Shown here: one piece after another, positions 44,356 to 53,373 of the stretch | Layout of the letters: each line of letters begins with the position of its first letter | Numbering within the stretch: the stretch's first letter is position 1 | From: Granulicella aggregans | GTDB lineage: Bacteria > Acidobacteriota > Terriglobia > Terriglobales > Acidobacteriaceae | Direction: 5' to 3' | Length of the DNA: 64,000 bases | Assembly: GCF_014203275.1 (NCBI RefSeq) | Contig: NZ_JACHIP010000001.1 | Coordinates: 124,001 to 188,000, forward strand | Position numbers and translations under genes: made by a program | Notes under the pieces: generated by a model | The model's input: only the letters and a program-made list of their open reading frames with translations | Database searches by the model: none | What the model was told of the DNA's origin: nothing

Positions 44356-47300
44356 ATGAGAAAAGCGTTCCTCTACTGTCTTGCATACCTGTTGACCCCT
44401 CTCGCCCTGCATGCGCAGATCGCCAACAACACGTCTCTGGTAGGAACCGTGGTCGATGCGGGCGGAGGCGTCATCGCCGGGGCACACGTTGTTGCGACCG
44501 ACGAGCAGACCCATGTCGCGACCGAAGGAACGACCAACAACGAAGGCTACTACTCGATCAGCTTCATCATTCCGGGCACGTACTCCGTCTCGATCGAGCA
44601 GAGTGGATTTTCGAAGTCGATCAAGACCGGTATCACCGTCACGCTCAACCTCGCCGTCCGCAACGACTTCACGCTGAAACCCGGCGGCGTGAGCGATGTG
44701 GTGTCAGTCTCCGCCACCACGCCGCCCCTCTCGACCGACGATTCGACCCTGGCCGAGACCTTCAGCCAACAAGCTGTTGAAGAGCTTCCCGTGAGCAGCC
44801 ACAACGCGCTCGATATTGCGGCCGTTTCGTCGAACGTCTACATCGGATCGAAGACCAGCTACCAGGGCAATCCTCCGGGCGAAGACATCGAAGGCGCGGG
44901 CCAGCGCGAGATTCAGAACAGCATCTCGCTCGACGGCGTCTCCATCATGAACAATCTCATCTCGACGACGCCCGACCATCCCGCAGCAGATATGGTGTCC
45001 GCGGTGCAGGTGCAGAGCGGCAACTACTCCGCGCAGTACGGCTCGTACCTTGGCCTGCACGTCAACATGACCAGCAAGAACGGCACCAACAAGCTGCATG
45101 GCGCTGTTTACGACTACATCGAGAACACCGCACTCAACGCATATCCCTTCACCGCGAAGCCGGGTTCGGCCAAGCCGATCCTGCACTTCAACCAGTACGG
45201 ATTCAACCTCGGCGGTCCGGTCTTTATCCCGCACCTTTACAACGGCCGCGATAAAACCTTCTTCTTCGGCTCCTACGAGAAGCTGAACCAGATCGGCCAA
45301 AGCTCCGGGGTCTCTTCGGTACTGACACCAGCATTTGAGGCAGGCGACTTCAGCGCCTATACCGGGACGATCTACGATCCCGCCACGGGCCTTCCGTACC
45401 CGAACAATCAGATCCCCGCCAGCCAGCTTGCGACTCCCGACGCGGCCATCGCGAAGAAGTACGAGGCGTACATGGTCGCGCCCAACCAGTCCGGCATCGC
45501 GAACAACCTGAACAACTCCTACCCCAGCGACATCGTCATCAAGCAGTCCATCGATCGCATCGATGAGAACATCGGCGACAAGATCAAACTCTTCGGCCGG
45601 TACTACTGGCAGAACCTGACCTTCGTCTCCGGCACCTCCTTCGCGGCGAATGCTTCGAACGGTCCGACGAACAGCCGCAACTTTGCCTTCGGGTACACCC
45701 ATATCCTCACGCCCGCGCTGGTCAACGATCTGCATATCGGTGTGAACAAGCTGATCGCTGAGAATCTGAACTACTGGTATACAGCGGGGCAAAAGAGTGC
45801 TGGCACCGACCTCGGCATCCCGGGCTTCAACGCGGACACGCTCTACAACAACCCCGGTGTCCCGGTACTTACCATCGCGAACTTCCAGGGCGTAGGCAAT
45901 GCGGGCAGCAACTGGTTTCAGGATGACCGCACCTACGATCTGTACGAACAGCTCAGCTACACGCGCGGCAAACACAGCATCACCGTCGGCGGTGAGTTCC
46001 GCCGCATCACGTTGGGCCGCGAAGCCACCAATAATCCGCTGGGAACGATCGGCTTCTCCTCGACAGCTTGTACGCAGACGAACGGGGCCTGCACCGGCCC
46101 GCTGGTCAGCACTGGATATGCTCCTGCGGACTTCGTCCTCGGTCTCGTGAACAACGTAACCACTCCTATCGACACGATCAAGGGTTCTGTTGGCGAGTGG
46201 CGCGACGGCTTCTTCGCGCTGGATAACTGGCAGGTCACACAGAAGCTAACGCTGAACTACGGCTTCCGCTACGATCTGCCTACAGCACCCTACAGTTTGA
46301 ATGGCTATGCCCGTATGCTGAACGATTCACAGACGGCGCTCATCCCGGTTTCGACAGCGACCCTTGGCGCCAGCTACACGCCAACCCCCGGCTACAAGCT
46401 TGGCAAGGCACAAACGGACAACCTGGGCCCACGCCTCGGACTCGACTACAGGCTCACCGAAAAGACGGTCTTCCGCGGAGGCGTCGGCTTCTACTACAAC
46501 CCGAACCAACTGAACACCTACACGCTGCTCACCTCGAACTATCCCTTCGCGGCGGCCGTCACTTACAGCACAACCAAGGCTGCGCCTCTCTCCTTCACCA
46601 ATCCAACCAACGGAGCAGGCAAGACCTCTCCGGTGGCTGGCGTGGCAGGAACCTACGTCAATGCCTACACACCCGAGGTAAACCTAAAGACCCAGCGCAG
46701 CTACCAGTGGAACGCGGACATCGGCCAGGAGCTTTGGAAGGGAGCTGCTTTCGAACTGCAATATCTCGGATCCCATTCTCTCCATCTCGACCGCAGCTTC
46801 TACAACAACGAGCCGCTCAACCCGGTTAACACCACTGTGAAGTCACTCAACTCACAGCGGCCGAACCAGCTCTTCGGCTCCATCCGCACCTTCCAGGAAG
46901 ATGAATACTCACACTACAACGCGCTCACTGCAGTGCTTCGCCAGCGCGAGTTCCACGGCCTCTCCGGCCAGGCGAGCTACACATGGTCGCATGACCTGGA
47001 CCTCTCTCCCGACTCGAACGCTGGTGGAACGACCTCACAGCAATACAACATCCGCGCTGACTACGGCAACGCGAACTGGGACATTCGCAATCGCTTCGTT
47101 GCGGAGTTCACCTACGCTCTGCCAAAACTAACCACGGCAAACCTGCTCACCCGCGAAACGCTCGGTGGATGGCACACAAGCGCGATCGTCAACATCCAGG
47201 CGGGCATGCCGTACACCATCCAGATGAGCAGCAACACCACTTCTGCGGGCGTGGACCAGGGGACACAGCGTCCCTCCTGGGTTCACGTCGAGAAGGCAAA

Positions 47301-47739
47301 GTGCAACCTACATAACGCCTACTCCGGCTTGAGCGGGAACACCAACTCGTGCATCGACACAACCGCCTATGCCCCCGCTGTCAACTACAGCCAAGGGCTG
47401 GTCGGATACGGCAACCTCCACCGCAACAGCCTCGTCGGCCCCGGCTTTCAGTACGAGAATCTTGCGGTCTTCAAGGACTTTGCCGTTGGTGAATGGGCGA
47501 AGATTCAGTTCCGTTCCGAAGCGTTCAATCTCTTCAACCATCCCAGTGGACAAAGCCCCAACACCAACGCAAGTGGTGGAAATACTGTTGGCCTTGGAAT
47601 CAACACCGCCGGGGCTTGCGCCGTAAACTCCTGCCTGAGTTTCCCTTCAGGATTCGGCCAGATCACAGCGGTCCAATCGGTCCCCGGTACCTTCAGCGGA
47701 GCTCGTGTGCTCGAGCTCTCCGGCAAAATCATCTTCTAA
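44356..47739 (+). CDS. TonB-dependent receptor with carboxypeptidase-regulatory domain
   Basis: A 1127-residue outer-membrane protein of the Oar-like group expanded in Acidobacteriota. Signal peptide MRKAFLYCLAYLLTPLALHA; residues ~27-105 are a carboxypeptidase-regulatory-like domain (GTVVDAGGGVIAGAHVVATD, GYYSISFIIPGTYSVSIEQS); the plug follows (~115-240); the rest is a beta-barrel ending in a strand with terminal aromatic residue (LELSGKIIF). AGGAG precedes the ATG. It heads a plus-strand run of exported enzymes and probably brings in their oligosaccharide substrate. The ligand is not shown by sequence. Confidence 0.92.
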   Translation: MRKAFLYCLAYLLTPLALHAQIANNTSLVGTVVDAGGGVIAGAHVVATDEQTHVATEGTTNNEGYYSISFIIPGTYSVSIEQSGFSKSIKTGITVTLNLAVRNDFTLKPGGVSDVVSVSATTPPLSTDDSTLAETFSQQAVEELPVSSHNALDIAAVSSNVYIGSKTSYQGNPPGEDIEGAGQREIQNSISLDGVSIMNNLISTTPDHPAADMVSAVQVQSGNYSAQYGSYLGLHVNMTSKNGTNKLHGAVYDYIENTALNAYPFTAKPGSAKPILHFNQYGFNLGGPVFIPHLYNGRDKTFFFGSYEKLNQIGQSSGVSSVLTPAFEAGDFSAYTGTIYDPATGLPYPNNQIPASQLATPDAAIAKKYEAYMVAPNQSGIANNLNNSYPSDIVIKQSIDRIDENIGDKIKLFGRYYWQNLTFVSGTSFAANASNGPTNSRNFAFGYTHILTPALVNDLHIGVNKLIAENLNYWYTAGQKSAGTDLGIPGFNADTLYNNPGVPVLTIANFQGVGNAGSNWFQDDRTYDLYEQLSYTRGKHSITVGGEFRRITLGREATNNPLGTIGFSSTACTQTNGACTGPLVSTGYAPADFVLGLVNNVTTPIDTIKGSVGEWRDGFFALDNWQVTQKLTLNYGFRYDLPTAPYSLNGYARMLNDSQTALIPVSTATLGASYTPTPGYKLGKAQTDNLGPRLGLDYRLTEKTVFRGGVGFYYNPNQLNTYTLLTSNYPFAAAVTYSTTKAAPLSFTNPTNGAGKTSPVAGVAGTYVNAYTPEVNLKTQRSYQWNADIGQELWKGAAFELQYLGSHSLHLDRSFYNNEPLNPVNTTVKSLNSQRPNQLFGSIRTFQEDEYSHYNALTAVLRQREFHGLSGQASYTWSHDLDLSPDSNAGGTTSQQYNIRADYGNANWDIRNRFVAEFTYALPKLTTANLLTRETLGGWHTSAIVNIQAGMPYTIQMSSNTTSAGVDQGTQRPSWVHVEKAKCNLHNAYSGLSGNTNSCIDTTAYAPAVNYSQGLVGYGNLHRNSLVGPGFQYENLAVFKDFAVGEWAKIQFRSEAFNLFNHPSGQSPNTNASGGNTVGLGINTAGACAVNSCLSFPSGFGQITAVQSVPGTFSGARVLELSGKIIF

Positions 47740-47840
47740 CCCATTACTCTGGCAAGAGAGGCGCGATCGCAATCCATGCGCCCGCGCCTCTCTTCTTTTC
47801 GCCGTAGATGTTGCCGCATGTACCTGTCAGGGAGTAAGCC

Positions 47841-49130
47841 ATGCCTTCTTCAACCACTATCGATCCACTTTCGCGCCGCAGTTTTTTACGCTGGTCGCAG
47901 GGACTTTTTGCAGCGTTAGGCGTTGCCCCTGCGTTGCCGGTCTTTACCGCTCGCGCTGAAACTCCGAATGATTCCGACGACTACTACGCCAAACTCGGCG
48001 TCGACACCATCATCAATGCCGCCGGCACCTACACCTATCTGACCGCCGCTATCATGCCGGCGCAGGTGCAGCGTGCCGTCGCAAAGGCCGCATTGCATCC
48101 GGTCGTGCTCAAGGATCTGCAGCAGGCCTCCGGAGCATATCTCGCCCGCAAGCTCCGCTGTGAGGCCGCACTCGTTACCTCAGGAGCCTCCGCCGCTCTT
48201 ACGCTCGCCACCGCGGCCTGCATCATGTCCGCCAACAACTGCCGCCCTGACCAGATCCCTCAGGAGGTGTGGCCGGGCAAGGATCATCCCGGCATGAAGA
48301 GCGAAGTCATCGTGCAGAAGGCCCATCGCTACGAGTACGATCACGCCATGCAACTCTGCGGCGCGCGCATTGTCGAGGTCGTCACCATCGAGGACTACAA
48401 GCGTGCCTTCTCGCCCAACACGGTGATGACAAACTTCTTTAACTCCGCCGAGGCAGGTGAGATCGACCGCAAGACCTGGCTTGACATCGCCCATAGCCAC
48501 AGTGTTCCCTGCCATCTCGACGCCGCCGCAGACATGCCGCCAATCGAGAACCTCTGGAAGTACACGGGCATGGGGTACGATCTCGTATGCTTCTCCGGAG
48601 GCAAAGGCATTCGCGGTCCGCAGAACGCCGGCTTACTCCTCGGCAAGAAACATCTCATCGATCTCGCCAACGAAAACGACAGCCCGAACTCTGACGCCGT
48701 CGGTCGGGGCATGAAGGTCGCCAAGGAACAGATCGTCGGCATGGTCGCTGCCGTCGACTGGCTGCTCGAACAAAGCGATGAGGCCAACCAGGCCGAGTAC
48801 CTGCGCCGCGCCAACACCATCTCCGGCATCTTGAAAGACATCCCCACGCTGAGCAGTGAAGTCTTCATGCCGGAGATCGCGAACCACGTTCCGCATCTTA
48901 TCCTTGCCTACGACCCCAAGGTCGTCGGTATCACTCCAAAACAGGTACAGGCGCGGCTCCAAACTATGCGGCCGCGCATCGAGCTGAACCCGGCCACCGG
49001 AACGTCTGGCCGCCTCGGAACGCACTCCAACGAGAACACCATCGTCATCGGCACCTGGATGATGCAGCCCGGCGAAGCAGAAATCGTCGGCCAACATCTC
49101 AAGACCGTCCTCTCCAACCCCAAAGCCTGA
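47841..49130 (+). CDS. Exported SelA/DgaE-like PLP enzyme
   Basis: A 429-residue fold-type I PLP protein. A twin-arginine leader (RRSFLRWSQGLFAALGVAPA) precedes a SelA-like domain: LGVDTIINAAGTYTYLT, VTSGASAALTLATAACI, DAAADMPP and the PLP lysine in CFSGGKGIRGPQNAG. Related DgaE enzymes eliminate ammonia from D-glucosaminate-6-phosphate to give KDPG. Tat export suits a folded cofactor protein. Followed closely by RidA-like, FAD-oxidase and lactonase-like genes; I infer an ammonia-lyase acting on 2-amino-sugar acids outside the cytoplasm. Confidence 0.82.
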   Translation: MPSSTTIDPLSRRSFLRWSQGLFAALGVAPALPVFTARAETPNDSDDYYAKLGVDTIINAAGTYTYLTAAIMPAQVQRAVAKAALHPVVLKDLQQASGAYLARKLRCEAALVTSGASAALTLATAACIMSANNCRPDQIPQEVWPGKDHPGMKSEVIVQKAHRYEYDHAMQLCGARIVEVVTIEDYKRAFSPNTVMTNFFNSAEAGEIDRKTWLDIAHSHSVPCHLDAAADMPPIENLWKYTGMGYDLVCFSGGKGIRGPQNAGLLLGKKHLIDLANENDSPNSDAVGRGMKVAKEQIVGMVAAVDWLLEQSDEANQAEYLRRANTISGILKDIPTLSSEVFMPEIANHVPHLILAYDPKVVGITPKQVQARLQTMRPRIELNPATGTSGRLGTHSNENTIVIGTWMMQPGEAEIVGQHLKTVLSNPKA

Positions 49131-49153
49131 CCCAGCTCTACAAGGAGATCAAG

Positions 49154-49648
49154 ATGTCCAAGCTGTCCGAGAATCAAACCTCACGCCGGGGCCTGCTGAA
49201 GAACGCCGCGAAGGCCGCTGCTGTAGCTACTGGCGCAGCCGTACTCGCGACGCCAGCCGAAGCTGCAACTCCGAAGCCCGAAAAGAAGTCCTACCCCGCG
49301 AAGAACTCGGACAACCCGAACGCCGCGCCGCCACTCTTCTCGAGCGCGGTCTCTTATGGCAATATGCTCTTCCTCGCAGGCGTCGGCTACCACGAGCCCG
49401 GCACGATTGAAGAAGCCACCAAACACGTACTCGATGAGCTTGAGAAAAACCTCATCGCCGCTGGCTCTTCGATGGAAAAAGTGCTCAAGGTGAACGTCTA
49501 CCTGAACGACATCAAGGACTGGCAACGCATGAACACTTCCTACGCGAATCGCTGGGGCAAGATTCCCCCCGTCCGCACAACAATCGCCCCCGCTGGCGGC
49601 ATCCCCGGAAATTCCCTTGTCGAGATCGACTGCATCGCCTATATCTAA
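49154..49648 (+). CDS. Exported RidA-family protein
   Basis: A 164-residue protein with a Tat leader (SRRGLLKNAAKAAAVATGAA). The RidA fold follows: PPLFSSAVSYGNMLFLAG, ATKHVLDELEKNLIAAGSSM, KVNVYLNDIKDW, and the active-site Arg in PPVRTTIAP, ending IEIDCIAYI. RidA proteins hydrolyse reactive enamine/imine intermediates produced by PLP enzymes. Export is unusual. It lies 23 bp after the SelA-like gene, so it most likely clears its eliminated product. Confidence 0.88.
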   Translation: MSKLSENQTSRRGLLKNAAKAAAVATGAAVLATPAEAATPKPEKKSYPAKNSDNPNAAPPLFSSAVSYGNMLFLAGVGYHEPGTIEEATKHVLDELEKNLIAAGSSMEKVLKVNVYLNDIKDWQRMNTSYANRWGKIPPVRTTIAPAGGIPGNSLVEIDCIAYI

Positions 49649-49671
49649 ATTCACCACGAGGTTTGAGATCG

Positions 49672-51162
49672 ATGCTCTCCAATCTCCCCGACGCGCCGGC
49701 CGTGATTGAACGCGGCGACCCACGCTTTGAGACGCTCAAGCGTGGCCACAACTTGCGCTTTCCCGCGACCGGCGCCGAGGCGGCGAGCCGTATCGTCATC
49801 TGTTCGAACGAAGATGAGATAGCCGCCGCGCTCCAGCACATCGTCGCCTCCGGCCTGCGGCCCACAGTCCGCAGCGGCGGCCACTGCTACGAAGACTTCG
49901 TCGCCAACAATCCCGGCGGAGCAATCCTCGACCTCTCCACCTTCAACCTCGTCGACCGTCACGACGGCGCATTCCGCATCGCGCCCGGTGCCCTGCTAGG
50001 CGATGTCTATCAGACACTCTTCAAGCGTTATGCGGTCACTCTTCCTGCAGGCACGTGTTACATGGTCGGAGCAGGTGGCCACATCTCCGGCGGCGGCTAC
50101 GGTCTGCTCTCACGACTGCACGGCCTCACCTCCGACTGGCTGTCCGCTATTGATATCCTCACCGTCGACGCCCATGGCCGCGTCCTTCCGCGCCACGTCG
50201 ACGCGCAGCACGATCCCGATCTCTTTCGCGCGTGCCGTGGCGCGGGCGGCGGCAACTTCGGTGTCATCACCCGCTTCCACTTCGATCATCTACCGCCAGC
50301 CCCGCGCGAGGTTGCCGAGGCGAGCCTCTGGTTCTCTTGGTCTTCCATGACGGAAGAACGCCTGATCAAACTCCTGACCACCTATGGTGACTACTGGAAC
50401 ACGCGCGGCCGTGACCCCGAGACCTGGGGCCTCTTCGCCATCCTTTTCCTCGTGCCGGACGACCACGCAGGTGCACGCTTCGGTATCCACACACAGTTCG
50501 TTCAGAGCGACGGCACCGCAAGCGATCTCTCTATTCAGCGAGAGTTCCTGGACCGTTTCTCCGGCTTCAACCCGGATCCAGCATCGACCACGGCACCGGC
50601 TTATAAGATCGAACGCCGCCCCTGGCTCAACGCCACCCTCGCAGGCGGCGGCAGTGGAGGAGGCAGCCGCGCCAAGTACAAGTCCGCATACATGAAGCAG
50701 AATTTCACCGCAGCCGAGTGCAAGGCGATCTATCGCTACCTCACGAACTCCGGCAACCAGACCCAGGGAACCTACCTCAGCATCGACTCATACGGTGGCG
50801 CCATCAACCGGCCCGAACGAGGGCGCGACACAGCCATCGCGCAACGATCATCGATCATGAAACTGCAATGGCAGTGCTACTGGCGCACCCAGGAGGAAGA
50901 CGCAGCTCGCCTGAAGTTCACCGATGACTTCTTCACCGCCGTCTACACCGGACCTCATATCCCACCCGAATACCAGGGCACTCCGCTCGGCGAAAACTTC
51001 GAAGGCTGCTACATGAACTACGCCGACTCCGACATGCTGCGCTACTCGCACTGGCCACAACTCTTTTACGGCACGGGCACGCTCTATCCCTTCCTGCAGT
51101 CGGTGAAACAGCGGTACGACCCCCACAACATCTTTCATAGCTCCATGAGCATCCGCGCCTGA
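49672..51162 (+). CDS. Bicovalent-FAD sugar oxidase (PCMH/BBE)
   Basis: A 496-residue flavoprotein. The PCMH-type FAD domain has H71 in RSGGHCYED and C129 in PAGTCYMVGAGGHISGGGYG, the two residues that hold FAD bicovalently in glucooligosaccharide- and chitooligosaccharide-oxidase-like enzymes. The BBE segment at the end reads YMNYADSDM and YDPHNIFHSSMSI. Such enzymes oxidise the C1 of sugars to lactones. No signal peptide is seen, which is odd among exported neighbours; ATG 49672 is preferred to TTG 49663. Substrate is inferred to be an amino or oligosaccharide. Confidence 0.85.
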   Translation: MLSNLPDAPAVIERGDPRFETLKRGHNLRFPATGAEAASRIVICSNEDEIAAALQHIVASGLRPTVRSGGHCYEDFVANNPGGAILDLSTFNLVDRHDGAFRIAPGALLGDVYQTLFKRYAVTLPAGTCYMVGAGGHISGGGYGLLSRLHGLTSDWLSAIDILTVDAHGRVLPRHVDAQHDPDLFRACRGAGGGNFGVITRFHFDHLPPAPREVAEASLWFSWSSMTEERLIKLLTTYGDYWNTRGRDPETWGLFAILFLVPDDHAGARFGIHTQFVQSDGTASDLSIQREFLDRFSGFNPDPASTTAPAYKIERRPWLNATLAGGGSGGGSRAKYKSAYMKQNFTAAECKAIYRYLTNSGNQTQGTYLSIDSYGGAINRPERGRDTAIAQRSSIMKLQWQCYWRTQEEDAARLKFTDDFFTAVYTGPHIPPEYQGTPLGENFEGCYMNYADSDMLRYSHWPQLFYGTGTLYPFLQSVKQRYDPHNIFHSSMSIRA

Positions 51163-51177
51163 GCATCCGGAGAAGCC

Positions 51178-51930
51178 ATGTCTCATATGCCCTTCACACG
51201 TCGCCGCTTCCTCTCAACCGTGGCGTTTGCAGCGCCCGCGTCCTCGCGTATCGTGCGAGCGATGGCCCCGGCGAACGCAACGCGACTCGCCTTCGCCGGA
51301 ATTGCCGCAGCCGACGATTCAGAACCGGGACGCATCGAGGTTCATCGCGTCAGCAATGGCCGCTGGCGGCTTTCCTCCTCAACCGCTGCCGCTGCTCCAC
51401 GGGCCATCGTTCTTCATCCCACGCTGCCTGTTCTGTACGTCGCCCATTGCATCGCTGAGCATCAGCATCGTCCTCGCGGCTCCGTCTCCGCGTTCCGCAT
51501 CGACACCGCCAGCGCAAGTCTTTCCCTGTTGAGCGACGAACCGCTCACGCTTGCCGCAACGCTGCCAGACCGCATCGCGATTGCCCCGAACGGAAGGCAT
51601 CTCGTCATTGCGTCAACAACCTCGACGATCTTCAACCTCTTTCCGATAGGTAGCGATGGAGCCTTGCTTCCGACGCCTTCTCCACTCAAGCTTGCGGGGC
51701 TGGCTTCATCGCAATTCAGCGTCGCATTCCAGGCGTCATCGTCCGTGATCCTTGCCATGACATCCGACCACGTGGAGCACCTCGAGATACAAGAGAATTC
51801 CTCACTTAGGCGCGTCCTCACGATCAAGACCTCGCCGGAGAAGACAGTCCAGCGTGACAGAGCTGGCGCGGCCCTTAAACGAGAAATGGCCGCGCAACAC
51901 GCGGCCAGTCTCGCTCTGCTCGATCTGTAA
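51178..51930 (+). CDS. Exported lactonase-like beta-propeller protein
   Basis: A 250-residue protein with a Tat leader (TRRRFLSTVAFAAPASSRIV). The rest resembles the 7-bladed lactonase (YbhE/Pgl) family: VHRVSNGRWRL, PRAIVLHPTLPVLYVAH, GSVSAFRIDTASASLSLLSD, DRIAIAPNGRHLVIAS. It is shorter than the usual ~350 residues, so blades are missing and it may be partial or reduced. It follows the FAD oxidase by 15 bp; a role in opening the lactone made by that enzyme fits. It converges with the amidohydrolase gene. Confidence 0.7.
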   Translation: MSHMPFTRRRFLSTVAFAAPASSRIVRAMAPANATRLAFAGIAAADDSEPGRIEVHRVSNGRWRLSSSTAAAAPRAIVLHPTLPVLYVAHCIAEHQHRPRGSVSAFRIDTASASLSLLSDEPLTLAATLPDRIAIAPNGRHLVIASTTSTIFNLFPIGSDGALLPTPSPLKLAGLASSQFSVAFQASSSVILAMTSDHVEHLEIQENSSLRRVLTIKTSPEKTVQRDRAGAALKREMAAQHAASLALLDL

Positions 51931-51937
51931 TTAGTCT

Positions 51938-53356
51938 CTACTTCGGAGTCGCAGGGACCGGCGTACCAGCCGGTGTCGAGAGCGGAAACTTGCTCTTGCC
52001 GATGGGCCGCTCGTTGAACGTCGTCCAGCGCGATGCCTGCCGCACATCTGCCGAGTGCTGCTTCGCATCCCACGTATCTGCGGAGATACCGTTCAGGTCG
52101 TAGACCACCTTGCCATCGCGCAGCGTCAGTTGGCACACCAGCTTCTTCGTGCCCGTCCGCTTGGTGTTGTACATGTCGACGAAGCCGAAACGCCCCGTCT
52201 CTACCGACAGCACCGCGACATCGGCACCGGAGCCGATAGACAGATTCCCCAGCTGATCCTGCTTGATCTCATGCGCTGGAGCCGAGGTCATCTGCTCGAT
52301 CACCTCGGGGATGGTCTCGCCCAGAACCATCATCTTGTCGGCCACATTCAGCATGTCCTTCATGCCGTTGTTCATCGACGTGATATGCAGGTCGGTCGAG
52401 ATCGAATCGGGCTTGTATCCCGTCGCGACGATCGGCCCAGCCACCGTCCATGAGAACGATCCGCCGCCATGTCCCACGTCGCAGTAGATGCCACGCTTGC
52501 GCATCACGACCAGCGCTTCCGAAGGCCCGCCGGTCTGAGGATTCTGCTCGCCGCGCAGGCCAGAGAAGCAGTGCGTATAGATATCTCCCGGTCGCAGATG
52601 CGTTGACACAAGCTGCAACAACGGCCGCTCAGGCCGGTTCGCGCCGTAGTCGATCATCACAGGAATATCCGCGACCGTACCTGCGATGACAGCCTGGTCG
52701 AAGGGCTTCCACTCCGGCCCGCTGAAGTGCGCGCTCTTGATGCCCACCACTACGCCGGGATACTGCTTCGCCTTCTCGCCGGTTAGCTTTCCATCCATGT
52801 CGTCGAGGTTGTCTTCGTACTTGGGTCCACGCATGCCCGCGCCTACGATGTTGAGTTCAGCCAGCACGCGCGTCTTTGAGCGATCGATCACGCGGTCCTT
52901 GAAGTCGTCGAAGTTCTTCCGGCCCGAGCTACCTGCATCGACGACCGTGGTCACACCGGTGCGCAGGGTGAAGCCGTCGGGGTACACCGAGTTGTCGCCC
53001 GCGTAGGAGTTCTTCTCGCCAGTCCCAGCATAGGCATGCACATGGATGTCGATCAGTCCCGGCGTCACGTAGAAGCCATGAACATCGACGGTCTTCAGAG
53101 CGTCTTTTGCCTCAAGATGCTCACCAACAGCCGCGATCTTTCCGTCCTTGATGCCTACATCGCGCAGCCCATCGATCTTGTTCTTCGCGTCCAGCACATG
53201 GCCGCCCTTCAACAGAAGGTCATAGGCCAGAGGATTGGGCGGAACCGGCGCTGCCGGGCCACCCTCCTGCGCCGCAATACATAGCGACGAAGCTGACAAC
53301 AGAACTGCAGCCGTACAGATGCCCGCGAGACGACGACGAAGACCCATGATTCCCAT
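51938..53356 (-). CDS. Exported amidohydrolase/deacetylase-family metalloenzyme
   Basis: A 472-residue dihydroorotase-like amidohydrolase with signal peptide (GICTAAVLLSASSLCIAAQE). Metal ligands: HxH in GLIDIHVHAY, the likely carboxylated Lys in VVVGIKSAHF, His in IYTHCFSGL and DVGHGGG, Asp in STDLHI. The family often sits next to DgaE-like genes and is thought to deacylate. Its stop is 7 bp from the convergent lactonase-like gene. ATG 53347 is another possible start. Likely removes an N-acyl group from an amino-sugar acid (inference). Confidence 0.85.
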   Translation of the reverse strand: MGIMGLRRRLAGICTAAVLLSASSLCIAAQEGGPAAPVPPNPLAYDLLLKGGHVLDAKNKIDGLRDVGIKDGKIAAVGEHLEAKDALKTVDVHGFYVTPGLIDIHVHAYAGTGEKNSYAGDNSVYPDGFTLRTGVTTVVDAGSSGRKNFDDFKDRVIDRSKTRVLAELNIVGAGMRGPKYEDNLDDMDGKLTGEKAKQYPGVVVGIKSAHFSGPEWKPFDQAVIAGTVADIPVMIDYGANRPERPLLQLVSTHLRPGDIYTHCFSGLRGEQNPQTGGPSEALVVMRKRGIYCDVGHGGGSFSWTVAGPIVATGYKPDSISTDLHITSMNNGMKDMLNVADKMMVLGETIPEVIEQMTSAPAHEIKQDQLGNLSIGSGADVAVLSVETGRFGFVDMYNTKRTGTKKLVCQLTLRDGKVVYDLNGISADTWDAKQHSADVRQASRWTTFNERPIGKSKFPLSTPAGTPVPATPK

Positions 53357-53373
53357 GTCACTCCTTAGTGTTG

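Noticed and set aside
44704..45975. Long minus-strand frame (423 codons) opposite the TonB receptor gene
   Set aside because: Val/Asp/Arg-rich translation with no motif. It is a codon-bias shadow of the GC-rich receptor gene.
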